DNA from: Streptomyces sp. TRM70350 | GTDB lineage: Bacteria; Actinomycetota; Actinomycetes; Streptomycetales; Streptomycetaceae | Direction of reading: 5' to 3' | Assembly (NCBI RefSeq): GCF_019219825.1 | Contig: NZ_JAHUXH010000016.1 | Span: 97,122-161,121, forward strand | Length of the DNA: 64,000 nucleotides | Shown here: positions 34,019 through 42,977 of the stretch, piece after piece | Layout of the letters: every line of letters starts with the position of its first letter | How positions within the stretch are numbered: the first letter of the stretch is position 1 | The notes under the pieces: model-generated | Databases searched by the model: none | Told to the model about the DNA's origin: nothing | Seen by the model: only the letters and a program-made list of their open reading frames with translations | Translations under genes and position numbers: made by a program

Positions 34019-34628
34019 GCGCGGCCGCCTCCCGGGCCAGCCCCTCGATCCGCCCCCAGTCCCGCGCCGCCACCGCGTCCGCCGGGACCATCCAACTGCC
34101 GCCCACACACCCGACGTTGGGCAACGCCAGATACTCGGGAGCCGACGCGAGCCCGATCCCGCCCGTCGGGCAGAACCGCGCCTGCGGCAACGGCCCGGCG
34201 AGCGACTTGAGATACGCCGTACCCCCGGCGGCGGCCGCCGGAAAGAACTTCATCTCCCGCACCCCGCGCTCCAGCAACGCCACCACCTCGGACGTCGTCG
34301 ACACGCCCGGCAGACACGGCACCCCGGACCGCCGCATCGCCTCCAGCAGTACGTCCGTCCAGCCCGGGCTCACCAGAAAACGCGCCCCCGCCGCCACGGC
34401 ATCCTCGACCTGCCCCGGCGTGATCACCGTCCCGGCCCCGACCACCGCGTCCGGCACCGCCCCACTGATCGCCCGGACCGCGTCGAGCGCGCCCGGCGTC
34501 CGCAACGTCACCTCGATCGCGGGCAGCCCCCCGGCGACCAGCGCCCGCGCGAGCGGTACGGCGTCGGCGGCGTCCGGGACGACGACCACGGGGACGACGG
34601 GAGCGAGATCGAGCACGGAGTCGGTCAT
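33993..34628 (-). CDS. eda: KHG/KDPG aldolase
   Basis: The 211-residue class I aldolase splits 2-keto-3-deoxy-6-phosphogluconate to pyruvate and glyceraldehyde-3-phosphate (and may act on 4-hydroxy-2-oxoglutarate). The Schiff-base lysine is in EMKFFPA (residue 127). The catalytic glutamate is in PAIEVTLRTP (residue 39), and the glycine phosphate site is in CPTGGIGLAS with GGSWMVP. It uses an ATG at 34628 with no strong ribosome site. It overlaps the convergent RNase H/phosphatase gene by 26 bases. No Entner-Doudoroff dehydratase is adjacent. Confidence 0.93.
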   Translation of the reverse strand: MTDSVLDLAPVVPVVVVPDAADAVPLARALVAGGLPAIEVTLRTPGALDAVRAISGAVPDAVVGAGTVITPGQVEDAVAAGARFLVSPGWTDVLLEAMRRSGVPCLPGVSTTSEVVALLERGVREMKFFPAAAAGGTAYLKSLAGPLPQARFCPTGGIGLASAPEYLALPNVGCVGGSWMVPADAVAARDWGRIEGLAREAAALSAGERCR

Positions 34629-34714
34629 GCGCCTGATCGTGCCCGGGCAGTGCAGCACCCGCAAAGGGTGTTGCATATGCTGCAATGCACGCCCGTTCGG
34701 TCTCGGTCTCGGCC

Positions 34715-35497
34715 TCAGTGGATCTCGTCCACCAGCACATCCAGCGACCAGGCCCGCCCCGCCCCCGCGGGCGCCTCGGCCTCCACCACGTACCCGAGTT
34801 CCCGCAGCACCTGTACCAGCTCCGCGGGTCCCTTCGGCGCCGCTCCCGCCGTGAGCAGGCTGCGCACGATCCGCCCCTTCGTCGCCTTGTTGAAGTGGCT
34901 GACCACCTTCCGCGTCGGCGCGTGCAGCACCCGTACCGTCGCCGTCCGCCCCGCGACCTCGCCCTTCGGCCTCCACGCCGCCGCGTACGCCGACGACCGC
35001 AGGTCCAGCACCAGCCCGCCCCCGGCGGCCTCGGGCAACGCGGCGGCCATCGCCGTACGCCAGTGCGCGCCCAGCGCACCAAGACCCGGCAGCCGCACAC
35101 CCATCGAGCAGCGGTACGACGGGATCCGGTCCGTCACCCGGACCGCACCCCACAACCCCGAGAACACCAGCAAGGAGCGCGCGGCACGCCGCTTGGCGGC
35201 CGCGTCCAGCGAGGCCAGGCCCAGGGCGTCGTACAGCACCCCCGTGTAGATCTCCCCGGCGGGCCGTGCCCCGGCGGTGCGCAGCCCGGCGTTCTTGGCG
35301 ACCTCGCCGCGCAGTCCCTCGCTCAGCCCCAGCACCTCGCGTGCCTTGTCCTCGTCGCCGGCGCACAGCTCGACCAGTTCGCCGAGGACGGCTTCCCGGG
35401 CGGCGTTCAGCTCCGGCAGCGCGAGCGACTCCAGCTTCAGCGGTGCGCCCCGGCCGGAGGACGCCTTGCCCTCCGAGGGCGGCAGCAGGACCAGCAC
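34715..35497 (-). CDS. yaaA: Peroxide stress protein YaaA (DUF328)
   Basis: The 260-residue cytoplasmic protein begins with the family motif LVLLPPSEGKASSG. It contains YTGVLYDAL, LVFSGLWGAVRVTDRIPSYR and VVSHFNKATKGR, the basic DNA-binding-like helix-hairpin of YaaA. E. coli YaaA limits iron-driven DNA damage during peroxide stress. GTG 35497 follows GAAGGAGAATCC, an excellent ribosome site. It is 86 bases ahead of the KDPG aldolase on the same strand; no functional link is evident. Confidence 0.93.
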   Translation of the reverse strand: MLVLLPPSEGKASSGRGAPLKLESLALPELNAAREAVLGELVELCAGDEDKAREVLGLSEGLRGEVAKNAGLRTAGARPAGEIYTGVLYDALGLASLDAAAKRRAARSLLVFSGLWGAVRVTDRIPSYRCSMGVRLPGLGALGAHWRTAMAAALPEAAGGGLVLDLRSSAYAAAWRPKGEVAGRTATVRVLHAPTRKVVSHFNKATKGRIVRSLLTAGAAPKGPAELVQVLRELGYVVEAEAPAGAGRAWSLDVLVDEIH

Positions 35498-35568
35498 GGA
35501 TTCTCCTTCGGTAGACCTCCGCGACAGGGTACGGCGTGCCGCTTCCCCGCCGTTTCCCACCGGACCCG

Positions 35569-38500
35569 TCATGGACCTGCGTGGACGTACGGCGCCCAGT
35601 TCGCGACGGCATGCGGACGCCGGGCCCGCACCGTGTGCAGCGCGGCGTGCAGTGCGGCCGCCGGGTCGCGGGTGCTCCGGCGGGACAGATTCTCGTACAC
35701 GAGGTCGGCGATCTCCGGTGCGAGGGTGTCGTCGATCGACCACAGGGTGCCGATGACGTCCCGGAATCCGGCGAGCTGGAGGGAGGCGGCGAAGCTGATC
35801 GCCTCGTCGGCCAGGACGACGCCGCCGCGCGCGGTCTCGCAGGCGGACAGGAACGCGAACTCCGCGTGCGGCAGCCGGAGCCGCACGATGTCCCGCAGCG
35901 TCAGCGGACCGTCGTGCAGGATGACCGCACCGCGCGACGGCCGGCCGAGATCCTGGGCGCCGTGACAGGCGAAGTGGGCCCAGGAGCAGCCGGCCAGCGC
36001 CTTCAGCACCGTCTGCGTGGTGGCGGCGGCGCCGGTGACGAGCTCGGCGTCCGGGTGCCGCTGGTGCAGCGCTCGGGCTTCGTGTTCCGCGGCGGGCAGG
36101 TCGGAGCAGCCGGGCGTGGTGGGCAGGGACACGATGAGGCCACGGGTGTGCGGCCCGGCCGAGGGGCGGGGGCGTTCGCGCGTGTGGAGCAGGGCCCGCA
36201 GCGTGGGGGTGTAGGAGGAGACGACCCGGTCCAGCACCGTGTCACTGCCACCGTGAACACGGTGCCGCCCCGCGGCGTGCAGCGGCAGCAGGGTGAACAG
36301 CCCGGTCGGACACCACCACAGGCGGGGCCAGGTGCCGCCGGGGCCGACCGGTCGGGTGTGGCCCAGCTCTCTCAGCACCGGCTCGGCGACGTCGTCCCAC
36401 AGCCGGGCGAGGGTCGTCATGACGGCCGCATGGGCTTTCACCGGTCGCCCTTGGGCCATGGCGACTTGTAGAGAGTGCACGAATGCGACGAGCTGCTCGG
36501 CCAGTCTTTCGTGGGGGATGCGGTCGAGGTCCACCACCCGCACTCCTGCCGTGGTGAGCAGCAGGGCGGAGCAGCCGTACTCGCTCGCGTTGAGGAGCAC
36601 GACCGGGCCGCGCGCGGCGGCGGCGCGCAGCGCGGCGAAGGACGGTGGGCGCAGGAAGCCGGAGAGCTTGGGCAGCGCACGGATGTCGGCGAGGAGCGCG
36701 TCACGCTGCCGGGCCAGGTGAGCTCGTCGCTCGTTCGCACGCCGCCGCTCCCGCACCTCGACCGGGTCGCCACTGGACGGGGCGTGCGCCAGCCGGTCCA
36801 GCTCGCCGAGCACCTGCCCGAGCTGCTCGGCGAGCTCTGGAGCCCGGGACTGGAGCTCGTGGTGGTCGGCGCGGGTCTCCAGGGCCTGCGCGAGCAGGAT
36901 GCCCCGGCCCTGTTCGAGGAGTTCCACCGCACGCTCCGGCTGTCCGGCTCGTACGGCGCAGGCTGCCGCGTCCGTGACCAGGTTGGGGAAGGCGGCGAGC
37001 AGGCGTTCCTGGTCGTCGCGCTCCAGACCGCGCCAGGCGGTCAGCTCCAGCTGGTCGAGGGCGAGGGCGAAGGACTCGGTGGCGTCGGCGAAGTCCTGGG
37101 CGCCTGCCGCGAGGTGTCCGGCGACGGCGGCCGCACGGGCGCGGTCCCGGGCGGGCGCGGTCTCGACGGAGGCGGCTTCGCGCATCGCATGAAGGGCCTG
37201 TGCACGGTCTGCCGGGTCCTTCCCGGTCCGGAACCGTTTCCACAGCACGAACCCCAGGGTGATCAAGGTGCCCGTGCGGTCCGGGTGGTCCTCGGGAAGC
37301 AACGCCATGGCCTCCCCGAGGGCCTCGACGGCCTCGGTGAGGGCCTCGGGTGCGGAGAAGTGATCGGCGTATGCCTGCAGCGACCGGGCGAACCCTGCCA
37401 ACCGGTTCGGCCGGAGGTAGTAGACGGTCGCCCCGGCCCCGACCGAGGACCGGCCGGCCTCGACCGCCTCGGTGAGGTCCTTCGCGTCACCCTTGCGCCC
37501 GAACCGCGCGCGCAGGACACCGGCCAGCAGATGCAGGCAGTCCGGACGGTCGGGATGGCCGTCGGGGGTGAGGGACAGGGCGTCCCGTAACAGATCGACG
37601 GCCCGATCGTCGCCCTCGGCGGCGTCGGGGTGGTTGATGACAGCGCTCGCCAGGTTGATCAACCGGCTCGGCAGGTCGGGATGGCCGCGCGGAGTGATCC
37701 GGACCGCCTCGTAGCACGCTTCCAGCGCCTCGTTGCGGGCCTCGTCCAGGCCGATGTGCCGGTACTGGCTGTTCAGCGCCGAGCTGAGGTTGGTGAGGTA
37801 GGCGGCGCGGTGGGGGTTGTCGTCGGGAGCCCTGTACGCCGCCTGACGCAGTGCGTTGATCGCCAGGTCGAGCGTGCCGAGATCCCCGGTGCGCTGATAC
37901 ATCCGGATCGCCACGTGCCCGAAGCCGGAACAGCATTTCAGGAAGTGCGGGTCGTCCGCCGCGGTCACTTCGGCCGCTCTGACGGTGACCACATAGGCCC
38001 TGTCCAGGTCGGCGGCGTTCCCCGTGTACTCGTATCTGCGCGTGAGGACGTTTCCGAGGGTGGTGAGCGCTTCCGCCCGGGTCACGTCCTGCCGGGGGTT
38101 CGCGCGCGCGGCGAACAGGCTCAACGCGACGGCGTCGTCGAGGAGTTGTGGATCGCTGGTCGCCTCCGCCTCCTTGAGCCGGTTGACGGCCTCCGCCGCG
38201 TACGCCGCCAGGTCACTCGAGGACAGCGTGTCGACCCGGTCCCCCTGCTCCGCCAGGATCTGCGGCAGCCCCTCGGGGAGGCAGTGCGAAGCCACCTGGC
38301 ACACCTGCCGATAGAGGAACACGGCCCGAGTCGCGTCCTCCCTCGAACCATCGTGCTCGTAGCGGTGCCAGTAGAAGGGCGCCAGCAGCATGGCGAAGTT
38401 GATCCTCCGAGCCATCTCCACCGCATCCAGGCAGGGCGCCAGCCAGTCCACGGCGTAGTACAGGCGGTCGGTCAACTGCTGTGCGCCGGGCTCCTTCAGC

Positions 38501-38574
38501 AGCGCGGGGTCCCCGCTGGAGCCGTAGGCGTCAAGCAGCTCCTCCATGGCGAAACCGAGATCCTCGACGGTCAT
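35569..38574 (-). CDS. TPR-repeat protein with C-terminal CHAT caspase-like protease domain
   Basis: The 1001-residue protein has an N-terminal array of TPR-like helical pairs (about 40-620), with repeated segments such as ATRAVFLYRQVCQVAS, ALNSQYRHIGLDEARNEALE and AEAVEALGEAMALLPEDHPD. The C-terminal CHAT domain begins at about residue 640. The catalytic pair is visible: histidine in HFACHGAQD (about residue 871) and cysteine in LSACETARGG (about residue 912). CHAT proteases act in programmed cell death and phage defence when paired with a sensor or effector. None is adjacent, so this is a stand-alone form. ATG 38574 has AGGGGGG six bases upstream; an in-frame start 14 residues earlier has none. 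Confidence 0.9.
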   Translation of the reverse strand: MTVEDLGFAMEELLDAYGSSGDPALLKEPGAQQLTDRLYYAVDWLAPCLDAVEMARRINFAMLLAPFYWHRYEHDGSREDATRAVFLYRQVCQVASHCLPEGLPQILAEQGDRVDTLSSSDLAAYAAEAVNRLKEAEATSDPQLLDDAVALSLFAARANPRQDVTRAEALTTLGNVLTRRYEYTGNAADLDRAYVVTVRAAEVTAADDPHFLKCCSGFGHVAIRMYQRTGDLGTLDLAINALRQAAYRAPDDNPHRAAYLTNLSSALNSQYRHIGLDEARNEALEACYEAVRITPRGHPDLPSRLINLASAVINHPDAAEGDDRAVDLLRDALSLTPDGHPDRPDCLHLLAGVLRARFGRKGDAKDLTEAVEAGRSSVGAGATVYYLRPNRLAGFARSLQAYADHFSAPEALTEAVEALGEAMALLPEDHPDRTGTLITLGFVLWKRFRTGKDPADRAQALHAMREAASVETAPARDRARAAAVAGHLAAGAQDFADATESFALALDQLELTAWRGLERDDQERLLAAFPNLVTDAAACAVRAGQPERAVELLEQGRGILLAQALETRADHHELQSRAPELAEQLGQVLGELDRLAHAPSSGDPVEVRERRRANERRAHLARQRDALLADIRALPKLSGFLRPPSFAALRAAAARGPVVLLNASEYGCSALLLTTAGVRVVDLDRIPHERLAEQLVAFVHSLQVAMAQGRPVKAHAAVMTTLARLWDDVAEPVLRELGHTRPVGPGGTWPRLWWCPTGLFTLLPLHAAGRHRVHGGSDTVLDRVVSSYTPTLRALLHTRERPRPSAGPHTRGLIVSLPTTPGCSDLPAAEHEARALHQRHPDAELVTGAAATTQTVLKALAGCSWAHFACHGAQDLGRPSRGAVILHDGPLTLRDIVRLRLPHAEFAFLSACETARGGVVLADEAISFAASLQLAGFRDVIGTLWSIDDTLAPEIADLVYENLSRRSTRDPAAALHAALHTVRARRPHAVANWAPYVHAGP

Positions 38575-38696
38575 GACGCCCCCCTGAGCGGCCGAATGGA
38601 CTGCCGCCGACATCATGGCCCGCGCATACGAAGAATGGGACGATTTTGTGAAGAGTCGGGTGGCCGTGACTGGGTGCTCGCCGTTCCGTGTCCGGC

Positions 38697-39299
38697 TCAG
38701 GCAGGCAGATCCGGAAGCGGCGATGGTGCGCTTCGCGCCCGCGTGACGGCCTGTACGAGGGCGTCGGCCTCGTCGGCGTACACGCGCACCAGGCTCACGT
38801 CCCGCCGCCGCCCCAGGAGGGTGACGTGCGTGACGGGCTCGGCGAGCTCCAGCGTGACCGTCGTCTGCCCGCCGACCTCGACGTCCAGGACGCCGTCGGC
38901 CTTCTCGTGGCTCATGCGCAGCTCACGCCGGACGGCCGCGATCCGCTCCAGCGGGATCCGCAGATCGAGGTGGGCGGCCTTGCGGATCCGCAGCGCTCCC
39001 GGCTCCAGCACGTGCGGCCGTACGACGGACGCGGCATGCAGGCCGATCACGAAGAACACGGTGTACACGTCGAGGAACAGCACCACGTGGTGCACGGTCG
39101 GCCACCGGTACAGCAGCACGGACATCACGACGGTCTCGACCACGCACACGAACGTGAACCCGAACAGGATCGCGCTCTGCCCGCGCGCGTACCCGAACGC
39201 GCGCCCCTGCCGCGTGCCCCGGGTCCGCCGGGCCACCCACAGCACCAGGCACGCGGAGAGCCGCAGCTCGTGCAGTACGAGCCGGTACGCCGTCCTCAT
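38697..39299 (-). CDS. Membrane protein of unknown function coupled to a MerR regulator
   Basis: The 200-residue protein has two membrane segments (about 44-66, SAILFGFTFVCVVETVVMSV, and about 72-95, VHHVVLFLDVYTVFFVIGLH). A soluble end with repeated beta strands (LRIRKAAHLDLRIPLERIAA, TVTLELAEPVTHVTL) resembles a small PH-like domain. Its start ATG overlaps the TGA of the MerR gene, so it is translated with it. It may be the target or partner of that regulator. Confidence 0.75.
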   Translation of the reverse strand: MRTAYRLVLHELRLSACLVLWVARRTRGTRQGRAFGYARGQSAILFGFTFVCVVETVVMSVLLYRWPTVHHVVLFLDVYTVFFVIGLHAASVVRPHVLEPGALRIRKAAHLDLRIPLERIAAVRRELRMSHEKADGVLDVEVGGQTTVTLELAEPVTHVTLLGRRRDVSLVRVYADEADALVQAVTRARSAPSPLPDLPA

Positions 39300-40045
39300 C
39301 GCCGCCCCTGCGAGGCGAGCCGCAGGGCCTGGCGGATCGCCTCCGCCTGGGCCGGGGCCAGGTCGGCGTAGAAGGCACGCAGGAAGCCGTGGTCGTCGTC
39401 GAAGGGTTCCGCCGGGATCAGCTCGCGGGGCATCAGCCCGGAGAGGGCGCGGGCGGCCTCGCCGACGCGCGGGTCGTCCGGTCCGGCGTCGGCGAGCGCG
39501 TCGAGCAGGGCGTACGCCTCATGGGCCCGCGCGGCTGCGTCGGGGCCGCTCAGGGCCCCGCCGACGGCGGCCAGCAGCCGCTCCCGCTCCTCGGGGCTCG
39601 CCGCGGTCTCCAGCAGCGCGAAGATCTCGCGGTCCTTGGCGGCCATGGGGGAGCCGGAGGCGGGCGCCAGCCCCGCGAACAACTCGGCCAGCTCGGGCGA
39701 GACCGGCCCCTCGGCGGGCAGCTCCGCCGCCTCCAGCAGCGCCCGCAACCGCGCCCGGCGCTCCTGGATCGCCGCCTCCTGCCGTGCCAGGTCCGCGTCC
39801 AGCTCCTCCAGCACCTCGGCCAGCTCCCGCCCCGCGTCGTTCGCGAGCACGTCCCGCACCTCGGCCAGCCCCAGCCCCAACTCCGTCAGCCGCCGAATCC
39901 GCGCCAGCACGACGGCGTGCCGCAGGGTGTAGTCCCGATACCCGTTCGCCAGCCGCTCCGGCTCGGGCAGCAGGCCCAGGTGGTGGTAGTGCCGCACGGT
40001 CCGCGTGGTGACGCCGACGGCAGCGGCGAGTTCTCCGATCCGCAT
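39296..40045 (-). CDS. MerR-family transcriptional regulator
   Basis: The 249-residue regulator has the winged-helix MerR domain at its start (MRIGELAAAVGVTTRTVRHYHH, wing to about residue 70), then a dimerisation coiled coil (LEELDADLARQEAAIQERRAR) and an effector-like end. It is leaderless: its own promoter has -35 TTGACC and -10 TCTACT with a 19-bp spacer, the arrangement MerR proteins untwist, ending six bases before the ATG. It is cotranscribed with a membrane protein. The inducer cannot be told from the sequence. Confidence 0.92.
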   Translation of the reverse strand: MRIGELAAAVGVTTRTVRHYHHLGLLPEPERLANGYRDYTLRHAVVLARIRRLTELGLGLAEVRDVLANDAGRELAEVLEELDADLARQEAAIQERRARLRALLEAAELPAEGPVSPELAELFAGLAPASGSPMAAKDREIFALLETAASPEERERLLAAVGGALSGPDAAARAHEAYALLDALADAGPDDPRVGEAARALSGLMPRELIPAEPFDDDHGFLRAFYADLAPAQAEAIRQALRLASQGRR

Positions 40046-40082
40046 GCCTTCAGTAGAGACGTTGACGTTGCGGCAGGGTCAA
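40046..40082 (-). promoter_or_regulatory. MerR-type 19-bp-spacer promoter with dyad operator
   Basis: On the minus strand, -35 TTGACC (40082-40077) and -10 TCTACT (40057-40052) are separated by 19 bp. TTGAC pairs with GTCAA ten bases on (40082-40078 and 40067-40063). This over-long spacing is what MerR-family activators correct. The transcript would begin at or next to the ATG. Confidence 0.72.
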
Positions 40083-40212
40083 GCGAGCCGTGCGCTGATG
40101 CGCTGACTGCGCGCGTGCTCGTGTGCCACGATCGAGGGAACGGTTCCCGATCTCTTGGACAGGTGATCAGCCGATGTCCCACTCTGGCGAGCGGCCGAAG
40201 GAGGGGCGCGAC

Positions 40213-40791
40213 ATGACTGCCATGGCCCATGAGCCGCTCACGCAGGAAGAGGTCCTGCTGGAGGGCTTTCTCGCCCTGGACACCCCGGAGGGCTTCCGAG
40301 CCGAGCTGATCGAGGGGGAGATCGTTGTGACGCCGCCGCCGGACGGGGATCACGAGGACTGCATCGCGCTGGTCGTTGAGCAGGTGTACGGGCGGTCCCG
40401 GACCAGGATGCAGTTCTCCGGGAACAAGGGACTGATTCTGCGGAGCGGGGGGGATTGCCCAAAGGATCGCGTGATCCCTGATGGCACGTTCACTCCCAGG
40501 GAGCTACGGCTCTACCGGGGCGCCGACTCCTGGATGCCCTGCGACGGCGTCGCCATGGTGCTGGAGGTGACGTCCACCAAGCCCCAGGCCGACCGCGAGG
40601 CCAAACGCCGCTGCTACGCCCGCGCCGGCATCCCGCTCTACCTGCTCGTGGACCGCGAAGCCTCCTCGATCACGTTGTTCAGCGATCCGGAGAAGGACGA
40701 CTACCGCGAGCACTGCACGCGTCCTTTCGGAAAGCCGATCGCCCTGCCGGAGCCGTTCGGCTTCGAACTGGAGACGGGGGACTTCCTCTGA
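40213..40791 (+). CDS. Uma2-family endonuclease (DUF820)
   Basis: The 192-residue protein has the restriction-endonuclease-like fold of the Uma2 family: FRAELIEGEIVVTPPPDGDH, VIPDGTFTPREL (catalytic acid), and MVLEVTSTKPQADREAKRRC with LYLLVDREASSITLF (the EVxS...K and R/Q motifs). These proteins are multiplied in Streptomyces; their natural targets are uncertain. ATG 40213 follows GGAGGGGCGCGAC, a strong site, rather than the ATG at 40174. It immediately precedes rnpB. Confidence 0.9.
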   Translation: MTAMAHEPLTQEEVLLEGFLALDTPEGFRAELIEGEIVVTPPPDGDHEDCIALVVEQVYGRSRTRMQFSGNKGLILRSGGDCPKDRVIPDGTFTPRELRLYRGADSWMPCDGVAMVLEVTSTKPQADREAKRRCYARAGIPLYLLVDREASSITLFSDPEKDDYREHCTRPFGKPIALPEPFGFELETGDFL

Positions 40792-40826
40792 GGTCATCGA
40801 TGTCGCACCTGTAGCATGGTCGACAC

Positions 40827-41239
40827 GGCAGACGAGCCGGGCGGACGGCCGCGTGGAGGTTCTTGTGGATCTCCCCGAGGAACGTCCGGGCTCCACAGGG
40901 CAGGGTGGTGGCTAACGGCCACCCGGGGCGACCCGCGGGACAGTGCCACAGAAAGCAAACCGCCGGGGGTCTTGGCCCTCGGTAAGGGTGAAACGGTGGT
41001 GTAAGAGACCACCAGTGCCCAGGGTGACCTGGGCAGCTAGGTAAACCCCACCCGGAGCAAGGTCAAGAGGAGCCGCTGTAGAAGGCGGCTCTGCGCGGAC
41101 GCTTGAGGGCTGCCCGCCCGAGTCCGCGGGTAGACCGCACGAGGCCGACGGCAACGTCGGTCCTAGATGGATGGCCGTCACTCCACGGGCCGCGAGACCC
41201 TGGAGCACAGAACCCGGCGTACAGCCCGACTCGTCTGCC
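40827..41239 (+). ncRNA. rnpB: RNase P RNA (bacterial type A)
   Basis: The 413-nt RNA subunit of RNase P matures tRNA 5' ends. Visible landmarks are the 5' P1 strand GGCAGACGAG (40827) pairing with CTCGTCTGCC at the 3' end (41239). The universal P4 box is GAGGAACGTCCGGGCTCC at about 40877-40894, followed by AGGGTGGTGGCTAACGGCC. The ACAGAAAGCAAACCGCC segment is near 40953. The 3' part has AGATGGATGGCCGTC and ACAGAACCCGGCGTACAGCC. All expected helices are present. Any open frame across it is spurious. Confidence 0.97.
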
Positions 41240-41729
41240 GCTCTTTATTTCCGCAGGTCAGAGGACATGTTTACTCGCTGAACAAACTGCTCGGGTCGAA
41301 TCCGGGTCGAATTCGGGCCTTAAGTATTGTCGTCCCCGTCTACTATCCGTGCCGCATATCCGGGCATTCCGGGTGTCAAATGTGATCCAGTGCCGTTCTG
41401 GAGGAGACATCTCGGATTCGATGCACTCGGAAGTACATGCACGAGGTGTCCCCTTGTCGACCTGCTCTAGCTGAACTTGAGCACCGATGGTGCGTCCTCC
41501 AGCGAGCCGTGCCCGGGCCGGGGTAGGTGACACTGCTCGCTGGCATGTCGAGACAGCTGCCAATGGCGCCCTCTCGGTGTCGCGGGACGCGCCGGACTGA
41601 ACCCCCGTGTGGCGGTGAAGGCTGCCGTGAATGGGCATGGGCGCTTGTGCGCGGCACAGGCTTGGTACGGCGGTGGTGGTCAGGCTCTCCTTATGCGACC
41701 GCCGAGACCTGCCCGTCTCGACGGCGGCC
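41240..41729. other. Gene-free stretch downstream of rnpB
   Basis: The stretch is less G+C-rich than its neighbours just after rnpB (TTTATTTCCGCAGG, AAGTATTGTCG). It contains no start with coding character and no recognisable motif except a duplicated GGGTCGAATC/TTCGGG-like pair at about 41292-41314. It is the left edge of the decayed accessory zone and could hide an attachment site, but I see no clear one. Confidence 0.5.
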
Positions 41730-42040
41730 GAACGCTGGTTCTGGATCACTTTTGGTGCCGGAGCCACGGAGGGTCACCCCAACCGCGATCATGAACGGCC
41801 TCATGTGTCGAGGAGGACGCGTTTGCGGAGCAGGTCAAAGTTGGCGCGGCCTGCCGCTTCAGCATCTTGATCTTGTTGTTGTGGCCCTCGACCGCGCCAG
41901 AACTGTAGGGCAGGCTGAGCCTGGTGACGACGGTGTCGAGGTCCTGGCCGAGGCCGGTGACGAAGGCGTGCAGCACAGGCAGGTCTTCGGTCTGGACGCG
42001 CTCGATCCACACGTGGGTTTGTGTAGCTTCGCGCCGGTCG
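41730..42040 (-). mobile_element. ISL3-type transposase C-terminal remnant
   Basis: On the minus strand, WIERVQTEDLPVLHAFV then VVTRLSLPYSSGAVEGHNNK and IKMLKRQ form the C-terminal part of an ISL3/IS1096-type DDE transposase (catalytic E in EGHNNKIK). The continuation GRANFDLLRKRVLLDT is in another frame, so there is a frameshift and a few lost codons. Behind it, GGCACCAAAAGTGATCCAG (complement of about 41742-41760) looks like an IS end. The first three quarters of the transposase are missing. The element is dead. Confidence 0.75.
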
Positions 42041-42419
42041 GTTTCGTCGTTTCTGCGGCTGCTCGACATCCGTGCCCGGCGCACGCGTAGTGGTTGTCTA
42101 CGCGTGCGGCTCGATGTCCGCTTCGGCGACTTGATCATCGCCCAAAACCCGGTGACCATCGCCTGTGCGCCGACCCGTACGGCCGAGAGCACTCGCCCCG
42201 TCACCGCCGACCTGGCCGTGAGATCATCCGGACGCTGACCATCAGGTACGAGCGGCTCCTGGAGCAGGACGCCGCCTTCCACCGTCAGGTTGAGGACATC
42301 GCCGGTCATATGCGTATCTGATCTGGTCGGCGGTGAACCCGGCCGTTTTGAGGTTCTGCATGGTGAAGCAGCGGCAATACGACGGGCGGTCAGCGCCCCC
42401 GCGGATGGCGCCTCTCATG

Positions 42420-42961
42420 CGGACCGGGCACCTTGGAGGAGGCGGCGCGGTCGCTGGACCACGGCCCGGCGGACGGCCTGCTCGCCAGGGCGCCCGGCGG
42501 CCGACTGGGCGGACCGGGGACGGTCACGCAACGCTCCTGGGTCCGGCCGCGTACGACGCCACGTCGAGGATGGCACCGAACGGGACTCTTCCGCACCGGA
42601 GTCGCCGTCTGGGGCATGTCGGACTTGCGGACCTTCTTCGCCGGTACGGAGCCATGGCTCGCGGAGTCCGCGGCGCACAAGTACGGTCACCCGGAGCGCG
42701 AGCTCCTGCGAGCCCCTGTCACCGATGAGCCGTATAGAAGCGCTTCGTGTTCCGCTGCTCGTCGCCCACGGCGAACACGACACCAACGTGCCCGCCGGGG
42801 GAGTCCCAGCAGTCCGTACGGGCGGCGCGGGAACGGGGCATCCGGCCGAGCTGCTGACCTGCGCGACGAAGGTCAGGACTTCCTGCGCCCGGACAACCGG
42901 TGCCCTGTTCCGCCGGGCCGCTGTGGACTGGATGGAACGGCACCTCCAGGTGTGTCCTTGA
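42420..42961 (+). pseudogene. S9-family (prolyl oligopeptidase/acylaminoacyl peptidase) C-terminal remnant
   Basis: Three plus frames together give GVAVWGMSDLRTFFAGTEPW, then SRIEALRVPLLVAHGEHDTN, then AELLT...GQDFLRPDN and FRRAAVDWMERHLQVC. This is the end of an S9 peptidase, with LLVAHGEHDTNVP carrying the catalytic aspartate region and the GHDF histidine changed to GQDF. At least three frameshifts are present, so it is a dead gene. The sequence at 42195-42321 (TLTIRYERLLEQDAAFHRQV) is another coding-like scrap that I cannot place. Confidence 0.7.
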
Positions 42962-42977
42962 CCGGTGGCGGGCCAGG

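Noticed and set aside
40827..41239. Small open frames inside rnpB
   Set aside because: The segment is RNase P RNA on structure and sequence; the frames have no starts of quality.
41285..41320. Duplicated GGTCGAATC-like sequence resembling a tRNA T-loop
   Set aside because: No acceptor stem, anticodon arm or CCA could be built around it.
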